From Ignavibacteriota bacterium (GTDB taxonomy: Bacteria; Bacteroidota; Ignavibacteria; Ignavibacteriales; Melioribacteraceae), in NCBI GenBank assembly GCA_013112585.1, contig JABFGH010000010.1, positions 1-64,000 of the forward strand: a stretch of 64,000 nucleotides of DNA, given 5' to 3'. Position 1 is the stretch's first letter, and each line of letters starts with the position of its first letter. The notes under the pieces were generated by a model. That model ran no database searches and was not told where the DNA came from. It saw only the letters and a program-made list of their open reading frames with translations. Of this stretch, positions 8,176 to 17,380 are shown one piece after another. The translations under genes and the position numbers were made by a program.

Positions 8176-8856
8176 TTAGAACGAAAACTCTAATCCGCCA
8201 TTTAATAATAAACCTATTCTACTGTTGTCAAGAATGTCGTGACCTATTGATCCTCTAAAATTCAAATTATCAAACAGATTATATTTAATTCCTCCGCTCA
8301 GCACTATAAAATCGCCATATCGAATTCTTGAAGAACTATAACTTCCTTCACCAATCAAGTCAATATTTTCAGAAATTTGATACAGCAGTCCTGCACCGAG
8401 AATATTATAATATTCCCCGAATATTTTTGATTCGTAAATTAATGCTGACTTCACAAATATTTCTAAATTATTTGAGAACTCTCGAAAATAGGATGCCCAA
8501 ACTCCAAGACTGCCTTCCGTCAATTCATAGTAAGGTCCAATTGATATTTTGTGATCATCATTCATTAGAGAATATTTACCAACAAGAATTGTATTTGATT
8601 CATCGAAATTAAAAACATCACCATGAAACTTTAAATTAACTGCTAATGATATTCGAGAAGAAAAATTATAATTACCTTGAAAGTTTGAGTAAGCCATATT
8701 TGGACGCTCATAATATGAAATGTAGCTTTCGATGTAGTTATTTGATTCGTCGTTAATATCAAAATATGAATTGAGGAATGTTCTGGAATCATTGGATTGA
8801 GAATAAGAAGTTGATGCCAATAAAATAAATAACAAAACTGCTGATAAAACTTTCAT
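8176..8856 (-). CDS. Secreted beta-barrel-like protein, unknown function
   Basis: A 226-residue protein with a signal peptide (MKVLSAVLLFILLASTSYSQS). The mature sequence is a run of amphipathic strand-like segments, for example ISLAVNLKFHG, KISIGPYYEL, NLEIFVKSALIY and NLNFRGSIGH, and ends GGLEFSF. A terminal Phe after alternating residues suggests an outer-membrane barrel. I cannot name a family. It lies 73 bp upstream of the glycosidase on the same strand, so co-transcription is possible, but nothing shows a functional link. Confidence 0.6.
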   Translation of the reverse strand: MKVLSAVLLFILLASTSYSQSNDSRTFLNSYFDINDESNNYIESYISYYERPNMAYSNFQGNYNFSSRISLAVNLKFHGDVFNFDESNTILVGKYSLMNDDHKISIGPYYELTEGSLGVWASYFREFSNNLEIFVKSALIYESKIFGEYYNILGAGLLYQISENIDLIGEGSYSSSRIRYGDFIVLSGGIKYNLFDNLNFRGSIGHDILDNSRIGLLLNGGLEFSF

Positions 8857-9271
8857 TTTAGTCCCTCACTTGTTTTATTATTGCCATATTATTAAAACAT
8901 TTATACTTGTTAAACTTGCTTTATCACTTCTTACTAAAAATGAGTCTCCACAGTAAAATCATCTAACTATAATAATTCTATACTAAAATAATGAGAATAT
9001 ATTTTTAAGATAATTTTTGTTTTTATTAATTACAATGAAGAACTATGGTAGGAGAATATGCACTTTGGAAGATTCTAACAAAATGATTTATTTGGAAAGA
9101 ATTTAACATCAACCTCTCCCTGTTTCCCTCTCCTTACTAAGGAGAGGGATTATATATAAAGGGATGGCAAATATAAAAGGCTGCAAATTAGCAGCCTCTT
9201 AATATCTTTGTATATTTTTCTCTACTTCTCTACTTCTCTACTTCTCTACGAATGTTCAATAGCTTCTAATT
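8857..9271. other. Intergenic stretch with repeat elements, no gene
   Basis: This gap separates the beta-barrel gene from the SulP gene. No coding frame with family resemblance was found. From 9110 to 9151 lies a palindromic CTCTCC...GGAGAGGG repeat (CTCTCCTTACTAAGGAGAG at its core) of the same general family as the one inside the gene at 58297. A terminator (9170-9198) and a CTCTACTT tandem tract (about 9219-9249) follow. The part before 9100 is AT-rich and probably holds the promoter of the 8176-8856 gene, which I cannot place. Confidence 0.7.
9170..9198 (-). terminator. Rho-independent terminator of the SulP gene
   Basis: Read on the minus strand, the sequence has GGCTGC, a six-base loop, GCAGCC, then TTTTATATT. 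It is downstream of the sulP stop, separated from it by a purine-rich tract of repeated GTAGAGAA words. The same hairpin and tract combination recurs behind the MoxR gene at 11094-11186. Confidence 0.75.
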
Positions 9272-10927
9272 TTATATTTCAGTTAATAATTCTTGAGCCC
9301 TTTTCAAAGAATCATCAATATTATTAAAAATATTTTCTTCGCCAATTTCTTCAATTAATTTGTATTGAGTTAATGCATACATTAGTTGTTCATGAACACC
9401 TGAAAACACAAGATGAATATTTCTCTTATTGTTATCTCGAATAATTTCACTCAGCAAATTTAATCCGGAAGCATCTATAGTCGGAACATTCCTCATTCTT
9501 AATATCATTACTTTTGGTGGATTTTCAACTCGCAGCATAACGTCCTTAAATTTTGTTGCTGCACCAAAGAAAAACGGACCATTGATTTCATAAACTTCAA
9601 CACCTTCGGGTACCATTTTATTTTGTATTGCATTTTCATCTTCAGGTTCATCAATATCTTTAATTTCTCTTGTGATAATATTAATATTGGATACATTTGC
9701 CATCCTTCTCATAAAAAGAAAAACAGCCAGTATCATTCCTATTTCTATTGCAACAGTTAAATCAAATATTACCGTTAAGCCGAATGTGGTTAGTAATACT
9801 GCAACATCACTGCGCGGACTTTTAAGTAAGCGTTTGAAGATATGAATCTCGCTCATATTATAGGCAACAATAATAAGAACAGCCGCTAAAGATGCCATTG
9901 GAATTAATTTAGCCCACTGACCAAGTAATAACATTATGCCCAATAGTGTAATTGCGTGAACTATACCCGCTATTGGAGTTCTTCCGCCATTTTTAATATT
10001 TGTGGCTGTTCTGGCGATTGCACCTGTAACCGGTATCCCTCCGAATAAGGGTGAAAAAATATTTGCAATTCCAGTTGCCACTAGTTCCATATTTGATTTG
10101 TGTTTACCCCCAATCATGCCGTCTGCAACCACAGCAGAAAGGAGCGCCTCAATGGCTGCGAGTATTGCAATTGTTGTAGCAGGAATTATTAGTTGTCTTA
10201 TTGCAGCTAAATCTAGTTCAGGAAAAGAAGGACTGGAAAATGAAGATGAGATTGTGCCGAAACGTGATTCTATTGTATGTACGTTTAAATCAAACACTTG
10301 AACTGCAATAGTGGCAGCAATAATAGCAACGATAGAACCGGGAATTTTTCTGGATATTTTTGGAAAATATATGATTATAAGCAGTGAAGATAAACCGACT
10401 AAAAATGTTTCCAAACTCAGATTTGAAAAATGCTGAAAATATAAAGTCCATTTATCTAAAAAATCAGCGGGAACATTTTCTAAATTTAATCCTAAAAAAT
10501 CATTTATTTGACTTGAAAAAATAACAACAGCAATACCGCTTGTAAAGCCAACAACAACCGGATATGGAATAAATTTAATAATTGAACCAAGTTGTGCAAA
10601 ACCCATGATGATTAAAATTACCCCAGCCATCAATGTTGCCAACATCAGTCCCTCAATACCGTACTGCTGCACAATTCCATAAACGATTATAATAAATGCT
10701 CCGGTAGGTCCGCCTATTTGAACCCGACTTCCGCCAAGAAAGGAAACAATAAAACCACCGATTATTGCCGTGATAATTCCTTTTTCAGGCGAAACACCGG
10801 ATGCAATTCCAAATGCTATTGCTAACGGTAAAGCCACTATCCCAACTAAAATACCTGCAATAACATCTTTTAGAATTTGGTCTTTTGTCATCTTTGAAAA
10901 TAGAACAAATAATTTCGGCTTAAACAT
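9272..10927 (-). CDS. SulP-family anion transporter with C-terminal STAS domain
   Basis: A 551-residue inner-membrane protein. Residues ~15-410 contain the multi-helix SulP (SLC26) transport domain, recognisable from [38 protein letters not shown] and [17 protein letters not shown]. Residues ~440-550 form a cytoplasmic STAS domain ([18 protein letters not shown], then IDASGLNLL). The family moves sulfate, bicarbonate or related anions; the substrate cannot be read from sequence here. It is a stand-alone gene with its own terminator downstream. Confidence 0.92.
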   Translation of the reverse strand: MFKPKLFVLFSKMTKDQILKDVIAGILVGIVALPLAIAFGIASGVSPEKGIITAIIGGFIVSFLGGSRVQIGGPTGAFIIIVYGIVQQYGIEGLMLATLMAGVILIIMGFAQLGSIIKFIPYPVVVGFTSGIAVVIFSSQINDFLGLNLENVPADFLDKWTLYFQHFSNLSLETFLVGLSSLLIIIYFPKISRKIPGSIVAIIAATIAVQVFDLNVHTIESRFGTISSSFSSPSFPELDLAAIRQLIIPATTIAILAAIEALLSAVVADGMIGGKHKSNMELVATGIANIFSPLFGGIPVTGAIARTATNIKNGGRTPIAGIVHAITLLGIMLLLGQWAKLIPMASLAAVLIIVAYNMSEIHIFKRLLKSPRSDVAVLLTTFGLTVIFDLTVAIEIGMILAVFLFMRRMANVSNINIITREIKDIDEPEDENAIQNKMVPEGVEVYEINGPFFFGAATKFKDVMLRVENPPKVMILRMRNVPTIDASGLNLLSEIIRDNNKRNIHLVFSGVHEQLMYALTQYKLIEEIGEENIFNNIDDSLKRAQELLTEI

Positions 10928-11093
10928 AATTCCTACATGATTAAAATAATAAGGGCTGTAAAAATAGTAATATTCTAAATAATGTTGAACACGTACCCAA
11001 ATAATTTACGAACTTAAATGATATAAAAATTGGTAATTGTTTAATGGTATGTTACAAATCAGATTATGAGATTCGCCGAATGTTTGCTGCTTG

Positions 11094-11120
11094 GAATAAA
11101 AAAGGCTGCAATTGCAGCCT
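11094..11120 (-). terminator. Rho-independent terminator of the MoxR gene
   Basis: On the minus strand, a perfect GGCTGCAATTGCAGCC palindrome (11104-11119) is followed by TTTTTTATT. It lies downstream of the MoxR-like gene, after a tract of repeated GAAGCATA and GAAGTATA words (about 11139-11186). The hairpin is nearly the same sequence as the one behind sulP. Confidence 0.8.
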
Positions 11121-11138
11121 GAAAATATCTATCTATTT

Positions 11139-11186
11139 TACTTCTAAACTTCTCCACTTCTATACTTCTATGCTTCTATGCTTCTT
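11139..11186. repeat. Short tandem tract of CTTCTATR words
   Basis: About six degenerate copies of an 8-9-bp word (CTTCTAAA, CTTCTCCA, CTTCTATA, CTTCTATG, CTTCTATG) lie between the MoxR stop codon and its terminator. A related, more uniform tract of CTCTACTT words lies in the same place behind sulP at about 9219-9249. Confidence 0.7.
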
Positions 11187-12696
11187 AATATTTATAATCA
11201 TCATCTTCTTCAAAATTTTCATCATCCGGTTTCATTGTAAACATACTTGTCAGCATATCTTTAAATTGTAATCCGAACTCGATATGATCTTTGCTAAGCA
11301 GAGAATGCTCAGCTAAACCATGTAGAACAAATTCCATCAAAATAAATTTGCTTTCTTCATCTTCATTTGGGTAGTATTTGTTTACAAGAGCACTTAATCC
11401 GGGAACGCCGCACAAAAGTTTTTTGTAATCTTTGTTCGATAAATTTGAAATTATATCAATAGTATTTCCGTGAGAAAACCAATGTATTATTTCATGATAT
11501 GGATTTTCTTCTTTGGTGCGTTTTATTTTTTCGGGACTAGGAAAGAGACTTACAAATTGATTTTTGATGGCTTTACCGATTAGAATTTGTGCTACCTTCG
11601 CCGGACCTTCCTGTTCTCCTTCATAAACTAATTCTACTTTTCCTGTAATGGACGGAATGACACCAACAAAATCAGAAATACGGAGTGTTGTTTCTGTTTC
11701 ATTGTTAATCAATGTTCTTCGTTCGGCTGTGCTGATTAAATTTTCGTAAGCGCTGATTGTTAGTCGCGCCGATACTCCGCTTTTGGAATCGACATACTCA
11801 CTTTCTCGTGCTTCAAATGCAACATGTTCAATTAAATCTTTTATCAGTTCAGGTGCATTAATTGATTTGGTTTGTTCATCCGTTAATTTTGCTTCCTGCG
11901 AAGTAATTTCTTTTGATTCATGAATTGTTCTCGGATAGTGAGTTAAAATTTGTGAATCAATCCTGTCTTTAAGCGGGGTAACAATTGAACCGCGATTTGT
12001 ATAATCTTCGGGGTTAGCGGTAAACACAAATTGTACATCAAGCGGCAGTCTTATTTTGAATCCTCTTATCTGTACATCTTTTTCTTGAAGAATATTGAAC
12101 AACGCAACTTGAATTCTCGCTTGAAGATCGGGTAATTCATTAATTACAAAAATGCCTCTGTGCGAGCGGGGAATTAATCCAAAGTGGATAACTCTTTCAT
12201 CCGAGTAGGGCAGCTTTAATGATGCAGCTTTTATCGGATCAACATCACCTATCAAGTCGGCGATTGTTACATCGGGTGTTGCAAGTTTTTCCGTATAGCG
12301 TGCTTCTCGGCTTATCCACTCAATCGGAGTTTCATCCTGCATCTCTTCAACTTTATCAATCCCATATCTCGAAAGGGGATTGAGCGGATCGTCATTGACT
12401 TCCGAGCCGGCAATAATTGGAATGTATTCGTCAAGCATGTTTACCATCATTCTCGCAATTTTTGTTTTTGCCTGCCCGCGCAATCCAAGCAAAATTATAT
12501 TATGCCTGGATAGCACAGCAGTTTCAATATCGGGAATTACAGTTTCATTGTAGCCGATTATTCCCTCAAACAATCTGCTGTTATTTTTTAATTGATGAAT
12601 TAAATTCTCACGCATTTCATCTTTAATAGAGCGCGGTTTGTATCCGCCGGATTTTAATTCTCCGAGTGTTTTTATTTTTTCTATTTTGTATTTCAT
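11185..12696 (-). CDS. MoxR/BchI-like AAA+ ATPase
   Basis: A 503-residue AAA+ protein close to magnesium-chelatase-subunit-I/MoxR ATPases. The Walker A region at residues 71-80 is atypical (GLRGQAKTKI, with Ala where Gly is usual), and Walker B reads FVINEL (183-188) with Asn for the usual Asp. The sensor region follows (VQFVFTANPEDYTNRG, then LKDRIDSQI). The C-terminal ~200 residues are less familiar and the end is acidic. A von Willebrand factor A protein is encoded upstream on the same strand (13049-14149), the usual partner of MoxR ATPases in chaperone-like complex or metal-insertion assembly. Targets are unknown. Confidence 0.85.
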   Translation of the reverse strand: MKYKIEKIKTLGELKSGGYKPRSIKDEMRENLIHQLKNNSRLFEGIIGYNETVIPDIETAVLSRHNIILLGLRGQAKTKIARMMVNMLDEYIPIIAGSEVNDDPLNPLSRYGIDKVEEMQDETPIEWISREARYTEKLATPDVTIADLIGDVDPIKAASLKLPYSDERVIHFGLIPRSHRGIFVINELPDLQARIQVALFNILQEKDVQIRGFKIRLPLDVQFVFTANPEDYTNRGSIVTPLKDRIDSQILTHYPRTIHESKEITSQEAKLTDEQTKSINAPELIKDLIEHVAFEARESEYVDSKSGVSARLTISAYENLISTAERRTLINNETETTLRISDFVGVIPSITGKVELVYEGEQEGPAKVAQILIGKAIKNQFVSLFPSPEKIKRTKEENPYHEIIHWFSHGNTIDIISNLSNKDYKKLLCGVPGLSALVNKYYPNEDEESKFILMEFVLHGLAEHSLLSKDHIEFGLQFKDMLTSMFTMKPDDENFEEDDDYKY

Positions 12697-13048
12697 TTTT
12701 TCCTTTGTTTTAAGGAGACAGTAGTCAGAAGTCAGTACTCAGTAGTCAGAAATCAGAATCCTGAATCCAGAATTATTTAATTGCTTAAATTCTCCTACAA
12801 TTGAATTCTATGGACAATTTTGTAGAAGCCACCTCATAACCAGTATTTAAACTATAAATCGCCATTACGAGGAGTTATTTTTAACGACGAACTAATCTCA
12901 ATTCAGAGATTGCTTCATCCCGATAAAAAACATCGGAATTCGCAATGACAAGATTGAATGATTCAAATTAATATTTATCAAGTTTTTAATTTGAAAACTT
13001 TCAATCTTTTTCTTGCAACCTGCCAACCTGCAACCTGCAACATTAGTT
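12697..13048. other. 352-bp gap filled with three kinds of repeat
   Basis: The gap between the MoxR and VWA genes contains no gene. It holds a CAGTAGTCAGAA-type filler tract at 12717-12773, a palindromic element at 12861-12949, and a CAACCTGC tandem tract at 13014-13041. An apparent 63-residue frame across it is composed of repeat sequence. Confidence 0.8.
12861..12949. repeat. 89-bp palindromic repeat, sister of the element at 5994-6077
   Basis: It begins GCCATTACGAGGAG and ends TTCGCAATGAC, with an internal AATCTCAATTCAGAGATT hairpin and a CCCGATAAAAAACATCGG-like hairpin. Terminal sequences, order and nested hairpins match the copy inside the glycosidase gene, but the internal sequences differ. 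It is intergenic. Confidence 0.85.
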
Positions 13049-14149
13049 TCACCTAACCCTCTTTCGTCTATTCCTAACATAGTCTTCAAAAATAAACTCT
13101 CCTAAACCTGATATATCAGAATAGTAAGCCCTGCCTTGATTAGTTTGTGTAAACTCACGCACAAATTTTTGCAGATATGCATCACGGGCAATCATAAATG
13201 TTGTAATATTTATTCCAAGTTTTCGACAGATGGCTGCTTGGTCGAGAGTTTTATTAATAATTTTTCTATCGAGACCGAAACTATTTTTATAATATTTTGC
13301 CCCTTCTTTCAAGCAGGTTGGTTTACCGTCAGTTATCATAAATATTTGTTTGTTGTTCGTTTTACGTCTTCGTAAAATATCCATTGCTAATTCCAAACCG
13401 GCATGTGTGTTTGTATGGTATGGACCAACCTCAAGATAGGGTAGATCTTTAATTTGAATAGGCCAGGCATCATTTCCAAAAACAATAATGTCCAATGAAT
13501 CGTTTACATATCGCGTAGTTATAAGTTCAGCAAGTGCCATTGCAACTTTTTTTGCGGGTGTAATTCTGTCTTCACCGTAAAGTATCATTGAATGCGAAAT
13601 ATCTATCATCAAAACTGTTGAAGCATTTGTTTTGAAATCTTTCTCCTCAACTTCCAAGTCACCTTCGGTCAAATGAAAATTTGTGATACCATGATTAATT
13701 TGAGCATTCCGTATTGAACTTGTCATATCAATCTGATCCAGTTCGTCGCCAAATTGATAGTCACGTCTATCCGCATTTTTTTCATCACCGGCACCGGAAA
13801 AAGGAGTTTTATGCTGACCTTTATTTGATCGTTTTAATTTGCTGAAAATCTCTTCTAAAGATTGTCTTCTAATTGCAATTTCTGATTTAGCCGTTAGAAC
13901 AAATGTTCCCAATTTCTGTTTGTCATCTTCGATGTAGCCTTTATCTTTTAAGTCCTGAATAAAATCACCAATTCCATAATTATCATCAGTCAGTTGATAT
14001 CTTGAATCTAAATCATTTAGGAATGAAAGTGCTTCATTTACATCACCGGCAGAAATATTTAGAAGTTGAAGAAAAATTTTCAACAGTTCATCAAAATCAG
14101 CTTTTCCTTTTGGTTTGGGAATGAATTTGCTAAATCTAAAACCTTTCAT
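13049..14149 (-). CDS. von Willebrand factor A domain protein, partner of the MoxR-like ATPase
   Basis: A 366-residue protein. The N-terminal ~130 residues are helical and charged. Residues ~175-345 form a VWA domain with the MIDAS motif D183-I-S185-x-S187 (VLMIDISHSM), a later Thr (GPYHTNTHAG) and ITDGKPT. There is no signal peptide or membrane helix, so it is a cytoplasmic VWA protein. The C terminus is basic (RNRRKRVR). Together with the ATPase gene downstream it makes a MoxR-VWA pair. Such pairs act as chaperones or in metal-cofactor insertion. The repeat-filled 352-bp gap makes a single transcript uncertain. Confidence 0.85.
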   Translation of the reverse strand: MKGFRFSKFIPKPKGKADFDELLKIFLQLLNISAGDVNEALSFLNDLDSRYQLTDDNYGIGDFIQDLKDKGYIEDDKQKLGTFVLTAKSEIAIRRQSLEEIFSKLKRSNKGQHKTPFSGAGDEKNADRRDYQFGDELDQIDMTSSIRNAQINHGITNFHLTEGDLEVEEKDFKTNASTVLMIDISHSMILYGEDRITPAKKVAMALAELITTRYVNDSLDIIVFGNDAWPIQIKDLPYLEVGPYHTNTHAGLELAMDILRRRKTNNKQIFMITDGKPTCLKEGAKYYKNSFGLDRKIINKTLDQAAICRKLGINITTFMIARDAYLQKFVREFTQTNQGRAYYSDISGLGEFIFEDYVRNRRKRVR

Positions 14150-14309
14150 GTTTTCTCTTTTCTATTAAAAACCAAATTTTAATTTTATTAGTTCCAAAAA
14201 ATACCGGACTTAATGTATGATTATAAAATAATATTTGATAATGCAATAAATGATTAAAATTCATTAAATTTATTTTTTAGTTAAGCCTACTTTATCAAAA
14301 TAGAAAATT

Positions 14310-15413
14310 ATGCGTCCGACACTTGCAGTAATTCATACACCAAATCTAAAATATAATTTCTTAGCTATTAGAAAAAAGGTAAAAAAAATTAGAGTAATGG
14401 CAGTTGTTAAAGCCGATGCTTACGGGCATGGGATGATAAAGTGTGTTGAGGCATTAAAATCCTTGGGCGATAAATCTCCGGAATACTACGGTGTTGCGCT
14501 GCTTGAAGAAGCGATAGAGTTAAGAAAATCTAAAATAACTGATGAGCCAATTTTAAGCTTTGCACCCTTTTTGCTAAGTGAAATAAATAATTATAAAAAG
14601 TATAAAATAATTCCTACTGTCTGCACTGCTAAGCACATAAATGATTTATATAAATTGAACAAAAGAATTAAAATTCACATCAATATTGAAACGGGAATGG
14701 GAAGGCTTGGAATTAATTTTATGGAAGCAGCAGAATTAATTAGCCGGCTTACCAAAAATAAAAACATAATTATTGACGGCATCTATACTCATTTTGCTAC
14801 ATCGGATGTTAAAAATAAAAAGTTTGCACAACTGCAATTGCAAAGATTTAATAAAGTATTATCGGAATTAAAAAGTAAAAATATCGATTACGGATTAGCT
14901 CATACCGCTAACAGCGGAGCGATTTTAGATATGCCTGAAACTTGGCTTGATATGGTTAGAGTTGGAATTTCCCTTTATGGTTATTATCCTTCTCAAGAAA
15001 CCAGTGAATCAATTAAACTAAAACCGGTTATGTCTTTAATTTCAAAAGTATCAACAGTTCATTATATTAACAAAGGAGATTCAGTTAGTTACGGACGAAA
15101 ATTTATAGCTAAGCAAAAAACAAAAATTGCAACTGTGCCTATTGGTTATGCCGATGGTTTTAGCCGGGGACTTACCAATAATGCAAGTGCCATTATAAAG
15201 GGGAAAACCTATCCTCAGGTTGGCAGAGTATCAATGGATAGAATTATGTTTGATGTAGGCGACGATAAGATTAAAGTTGGAGATAAAGTAATTTTGTTAG
15301 GCAGCAGTAAAGAAAAATCAATCACGGCATGGAAATGGTCAACTGTACTTAATACCATTCCTTATGAAATTATCTGCGGAATTAGTAAAAGAGTACCGAG
15401 AGTATTTAGATAG
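14310..15413 (+). CDS. alr: Alanine racemase
   Basis: A 367-residue fold-type III PLP enzyme. The PLP lysine is K34 in VMAVVKADAYGHG. The catalytic tyrosine region DSVSYGRKF is near residue 256, and VPIGYADGFSRG and GRVSMDRIMFDVG follow in family order. It interconverts L- and D-alanine for peptidoglycan. It is the first gene of a plus-strand run (alr, 15419, manC-like, rpiB-like) with gaps of 5-12 bp, suggesting one transcript. Confidence 0.96.
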   Translation: MRPTLAVIHTPNLKYNFLAIRKKVKKIRVMAVVKADAYGHGMIKCVEALKSLGDKSPEYYGVALLEEAIELRKSKITDEPILSFAPFLLSEINNYKKYKIIPTVCTAKHINDLYKLNKRIKIHINIETGMGRLGINFMEAAELISRLTKNKNIIIDGIYTHFATSDVKNKKFAQLQLQRFNKVLSELKSKNIDYGLAHTANSGAILDMPETWLDMVRVGISLYGYYPSQETSESIKLKPVMSLISKVSTVHYINKGDSVSYGRKFIAKQKTKIATVPIGYADGFSRGLTNNASAIIKGKTYPQVGRVSMDRIMFDVGDDKIKVGDKVILLGSSKEKSITAWKWSTVLNTIPYEIICGISKRVPRVFR

Positions 15414-15418
15414 TCAAT

Positions 15419-16294
15419 ATGGATTTGAAAAAAGAATATATTAACCAAGCTCTAACAACCGCATCACATAATTTACGGTTAACGAGTGAAAAAATTGAAG
15501 TGGTTGCAATTTTAAAGGAATATATTTCTAAAAATAACAATGTAAGCGACAGCATTGTTGAAATGAAAAAGATAACGGAGCTTTCAAAATTTGCCATAAA
15601 ACTTGGTGATGTAAACAATTATATAAATAGCGATAAAATTGATTTTATTAAACTCTCGGAAAAATTTAAGGAGCAGAGTCATAATTTAATAATAGAACTA
15701 AGCTCAGTCTTAGATAAAGTTACACCGGATCATTTGAGAGAACTGCTTGATAGAACAAATAAACAAATTGAAGAAGAAAGTTTTGATAGCGAACCTGAAG
15801 AGGAAAGTGATGTAAATGGGGAAATTAAAAATGATGATTATGAATTAGAGGAAGAAAATTATAAATCGGCAAGTGATATATTAAAAGAATCAATTATTAT
15901 GGAAGACTTGCCGGAAAAAGTTGAGCAATTCGATTTCAAGGATTTTGAAGATTCAATTCTAAAGCCTATAAGAGAGATGGATGGGTTTTTAGATAGATTA
16001 TCATTAAATGATTATAATGATAATGAAATTTCCGAACATATATTTATGGCTTCAAAAAATGCAGCTTCATCTAAGGAAATAGGCTTTGATATTTTATCTA
16101 ACATGAACAGCACAATTGCAGCCGCACTAACTTTAGTAAAGGATAAAAAAATTAAACCTGATAATAACACGGTTGAAAATTTAAGAGCGTGTTTAATTGT
16201 AGTAGTAGCTGTGGTAAGAGGAAAAGATGTAGATATAACTGACTATCTTAATAGAGCAGAAAAATTTGGTAAAGAAATAACAGAAAAAGTATAA
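15419..16294 (+). CDS. Acidic helical protein of unknown function
   Basis: A 291-residue protein, not recognised. No signal peptide or membrane segment is seen. It appears almost entirely helical, with a strongly acidic low-complexity middle (EEESFDSEPEEESDVNGEI, ~120-150) separating an N-terminal helical part from a C-terminal part that ends in a hydrophobic helix-like stretch (LRACLIVVVAVVRGKDVDI). It starts 5 bp after alr and ends 12 bp before the guanylyltransferase gene, so it is probably co-transcribed. The setting alone does not give a function. Confidence 0.7.
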   Translation: MDLKKEYINQALTTASHNLRLTSEKIEVVAILKEYISKNNNVSDSIVEMKKITELSKFAIKLGDVNNYINSDKIDFIKLSEKFKEQSHNLIIELSSVLDKVTPDHLRELLDRTNKQIEEESFDSEPEEESDVNGEIKNDDYELEEENYKSASDILKESIIMEDLPEKVEQFDFKDFEDSILKPIREMDGFLDRLSLNDYNDNEISEHIFMASKNAASSKEIGFDILSNMNSTIAAALTLVKDKKIKPDNNTVENLRACLIVVVAVVRGKDVDITDYLNRAEKFGKEITEKV

Positions 16295-16306
16295 AAGGAA
16301 ATATTA

Positions 16307-17374
16307 ATGGAAGTATTTGCAATAATTATGGCTGGAGGAATTGGTTCTAGATTTTGGCCTCGAAGTAAACAAAAAGCACCAAAGCAGTTAATGAAAATTT
16401 TTGGTGATAAAACAATGATTCAGGATACTGTTGCCAGGCTTGACGGAATTGTTGAAAATAAAAATATATTTGTCATCACTAACGAAATTCAAAAACCGCA
16501 GGTAGTAGAGCAATTGCCTCAACTGCCGGAAGAAAATATTATTGACGAACCCTTCGGCAAAAATACCGCCGCATGTGTTGGGCTTTCGGCTGCAATAGTT
16601 AAAAAGAAAAACAGCAAAGCCGTTATGATAACACTGCCTGCCGATCATTTTATTAAAGATGTAAAAGAGTTTCAAGAGAATATTACTGTAGCAATTAAAT
16701 TTGCAGAAAAATCAAAAGGACTTGTAACCATAGGCATAAATCCAAATAAACCCGAAACCGGTTACGGCTATATCCAGATTGATGATAAGAAGAGTGATGA
16801 GAATATTCATAAAGTACTTACCTTTGCCGAAAAGCCGAATCTTGGTACCGCAAAAAGATTTATGAAAGCCGGCGACTTCCTCTGGAATTCAGGAATGTTT
16901 ATTTGGTCGGTTGAAGCTATTTGGGAAGAAATTAAAACACACATGCCCGATCTTTATTCCGGTATTAATGAAATTTATGATGCTTATGAAACTGATGACT
17001 TTAAAAAAGTATTACGCGAAGTTTACGGTCAGATTAAAAGCATAAGCATTGATTACGGCGTTATGGAAAAATCAAAAAATGTTTATTTGACTAAAGGTTA
17101 TTTTGATTGGAGCGACGTAGGCAGTTGGGAAGCAGTTTACGAGTTATCCGAAAAGGATAAAGATGATAACGCTAAGATAGGTGAGGTTTACTCCTCGGAT
17201 ACTTTTAGTTCTTACATCTATTCCCCAAATAAATTTACCGCAGTTATTGGCGGGCATAATTTAATTGTTATTGATACTGATGAAGCCCTGCTTATCTGCG
17301 ATAGAAATAATGCGCAGGACGTTAAAAATATTGTAGATTATCTTAAAATGAATAATCATAAAGAACTAATTTAG
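16307..17374 (+). CDS. manC: Mannose-1-phosphate guanylyltransferase
   Basis: A 355-residue nucleotidyltransferase. The signature IIMAGGIGSRFWPRSKQKAPKQ at the N terminus is typical of GDP-mannose pyrophosphorylase, followed by FGKNTAACVGL, ITLPADHFI, NPNKPETGYGYIQ and FLWNSGMFIW. It lacks the C-terminal phosphomannose isomerase domain found in bifunctional family members. It makes GDP-mannose from GTP and mannose-1-phosphate for polysaccharide or glycan synthesis. It has a clear AGGA ribosome-binding site 7 nt before the start. The product likely feeds the surface-sugar genes further right. Confidence 0.93.
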   Translation: MEVFAIIMAGGIGSRFWPRSKQKAPKQLMKIFGDKTMIQDTVARLDGIVENKNIFVITNEIQKPQVVEQLPQLPEENIIDEPFGKNTAACVGLSAAIVKKKNSKAVMITLPADHFIKDVKEFQENITVAIKFAEKSKGLVTIGINPNKPETGYGYIQIDDKKSDENIHKVLTFAEKPNLGTAKRFMKAGDFLWNSGMFIWSVEAIWEEIKTHMPDLYSGINEIYDAYETDDFKKVLREVYGQIKSISIDYGVMEKSKNVYLTKGYFDWSDVGSWEAVYELSEKDKDDNAKIGEVYSSDTFSSYIYSPNKFTAVIGGHNLIVIDTDEALLICDRNNAQDVKNIVDYLKMNNHKELI

Positions 17375-17380
17375 TTTAAT

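Noticed and set aside
12898-13089. 63-residue frame on the minus strand
   Set aside because: It is made of the palindromic repeat and the CAACCTGC tract.
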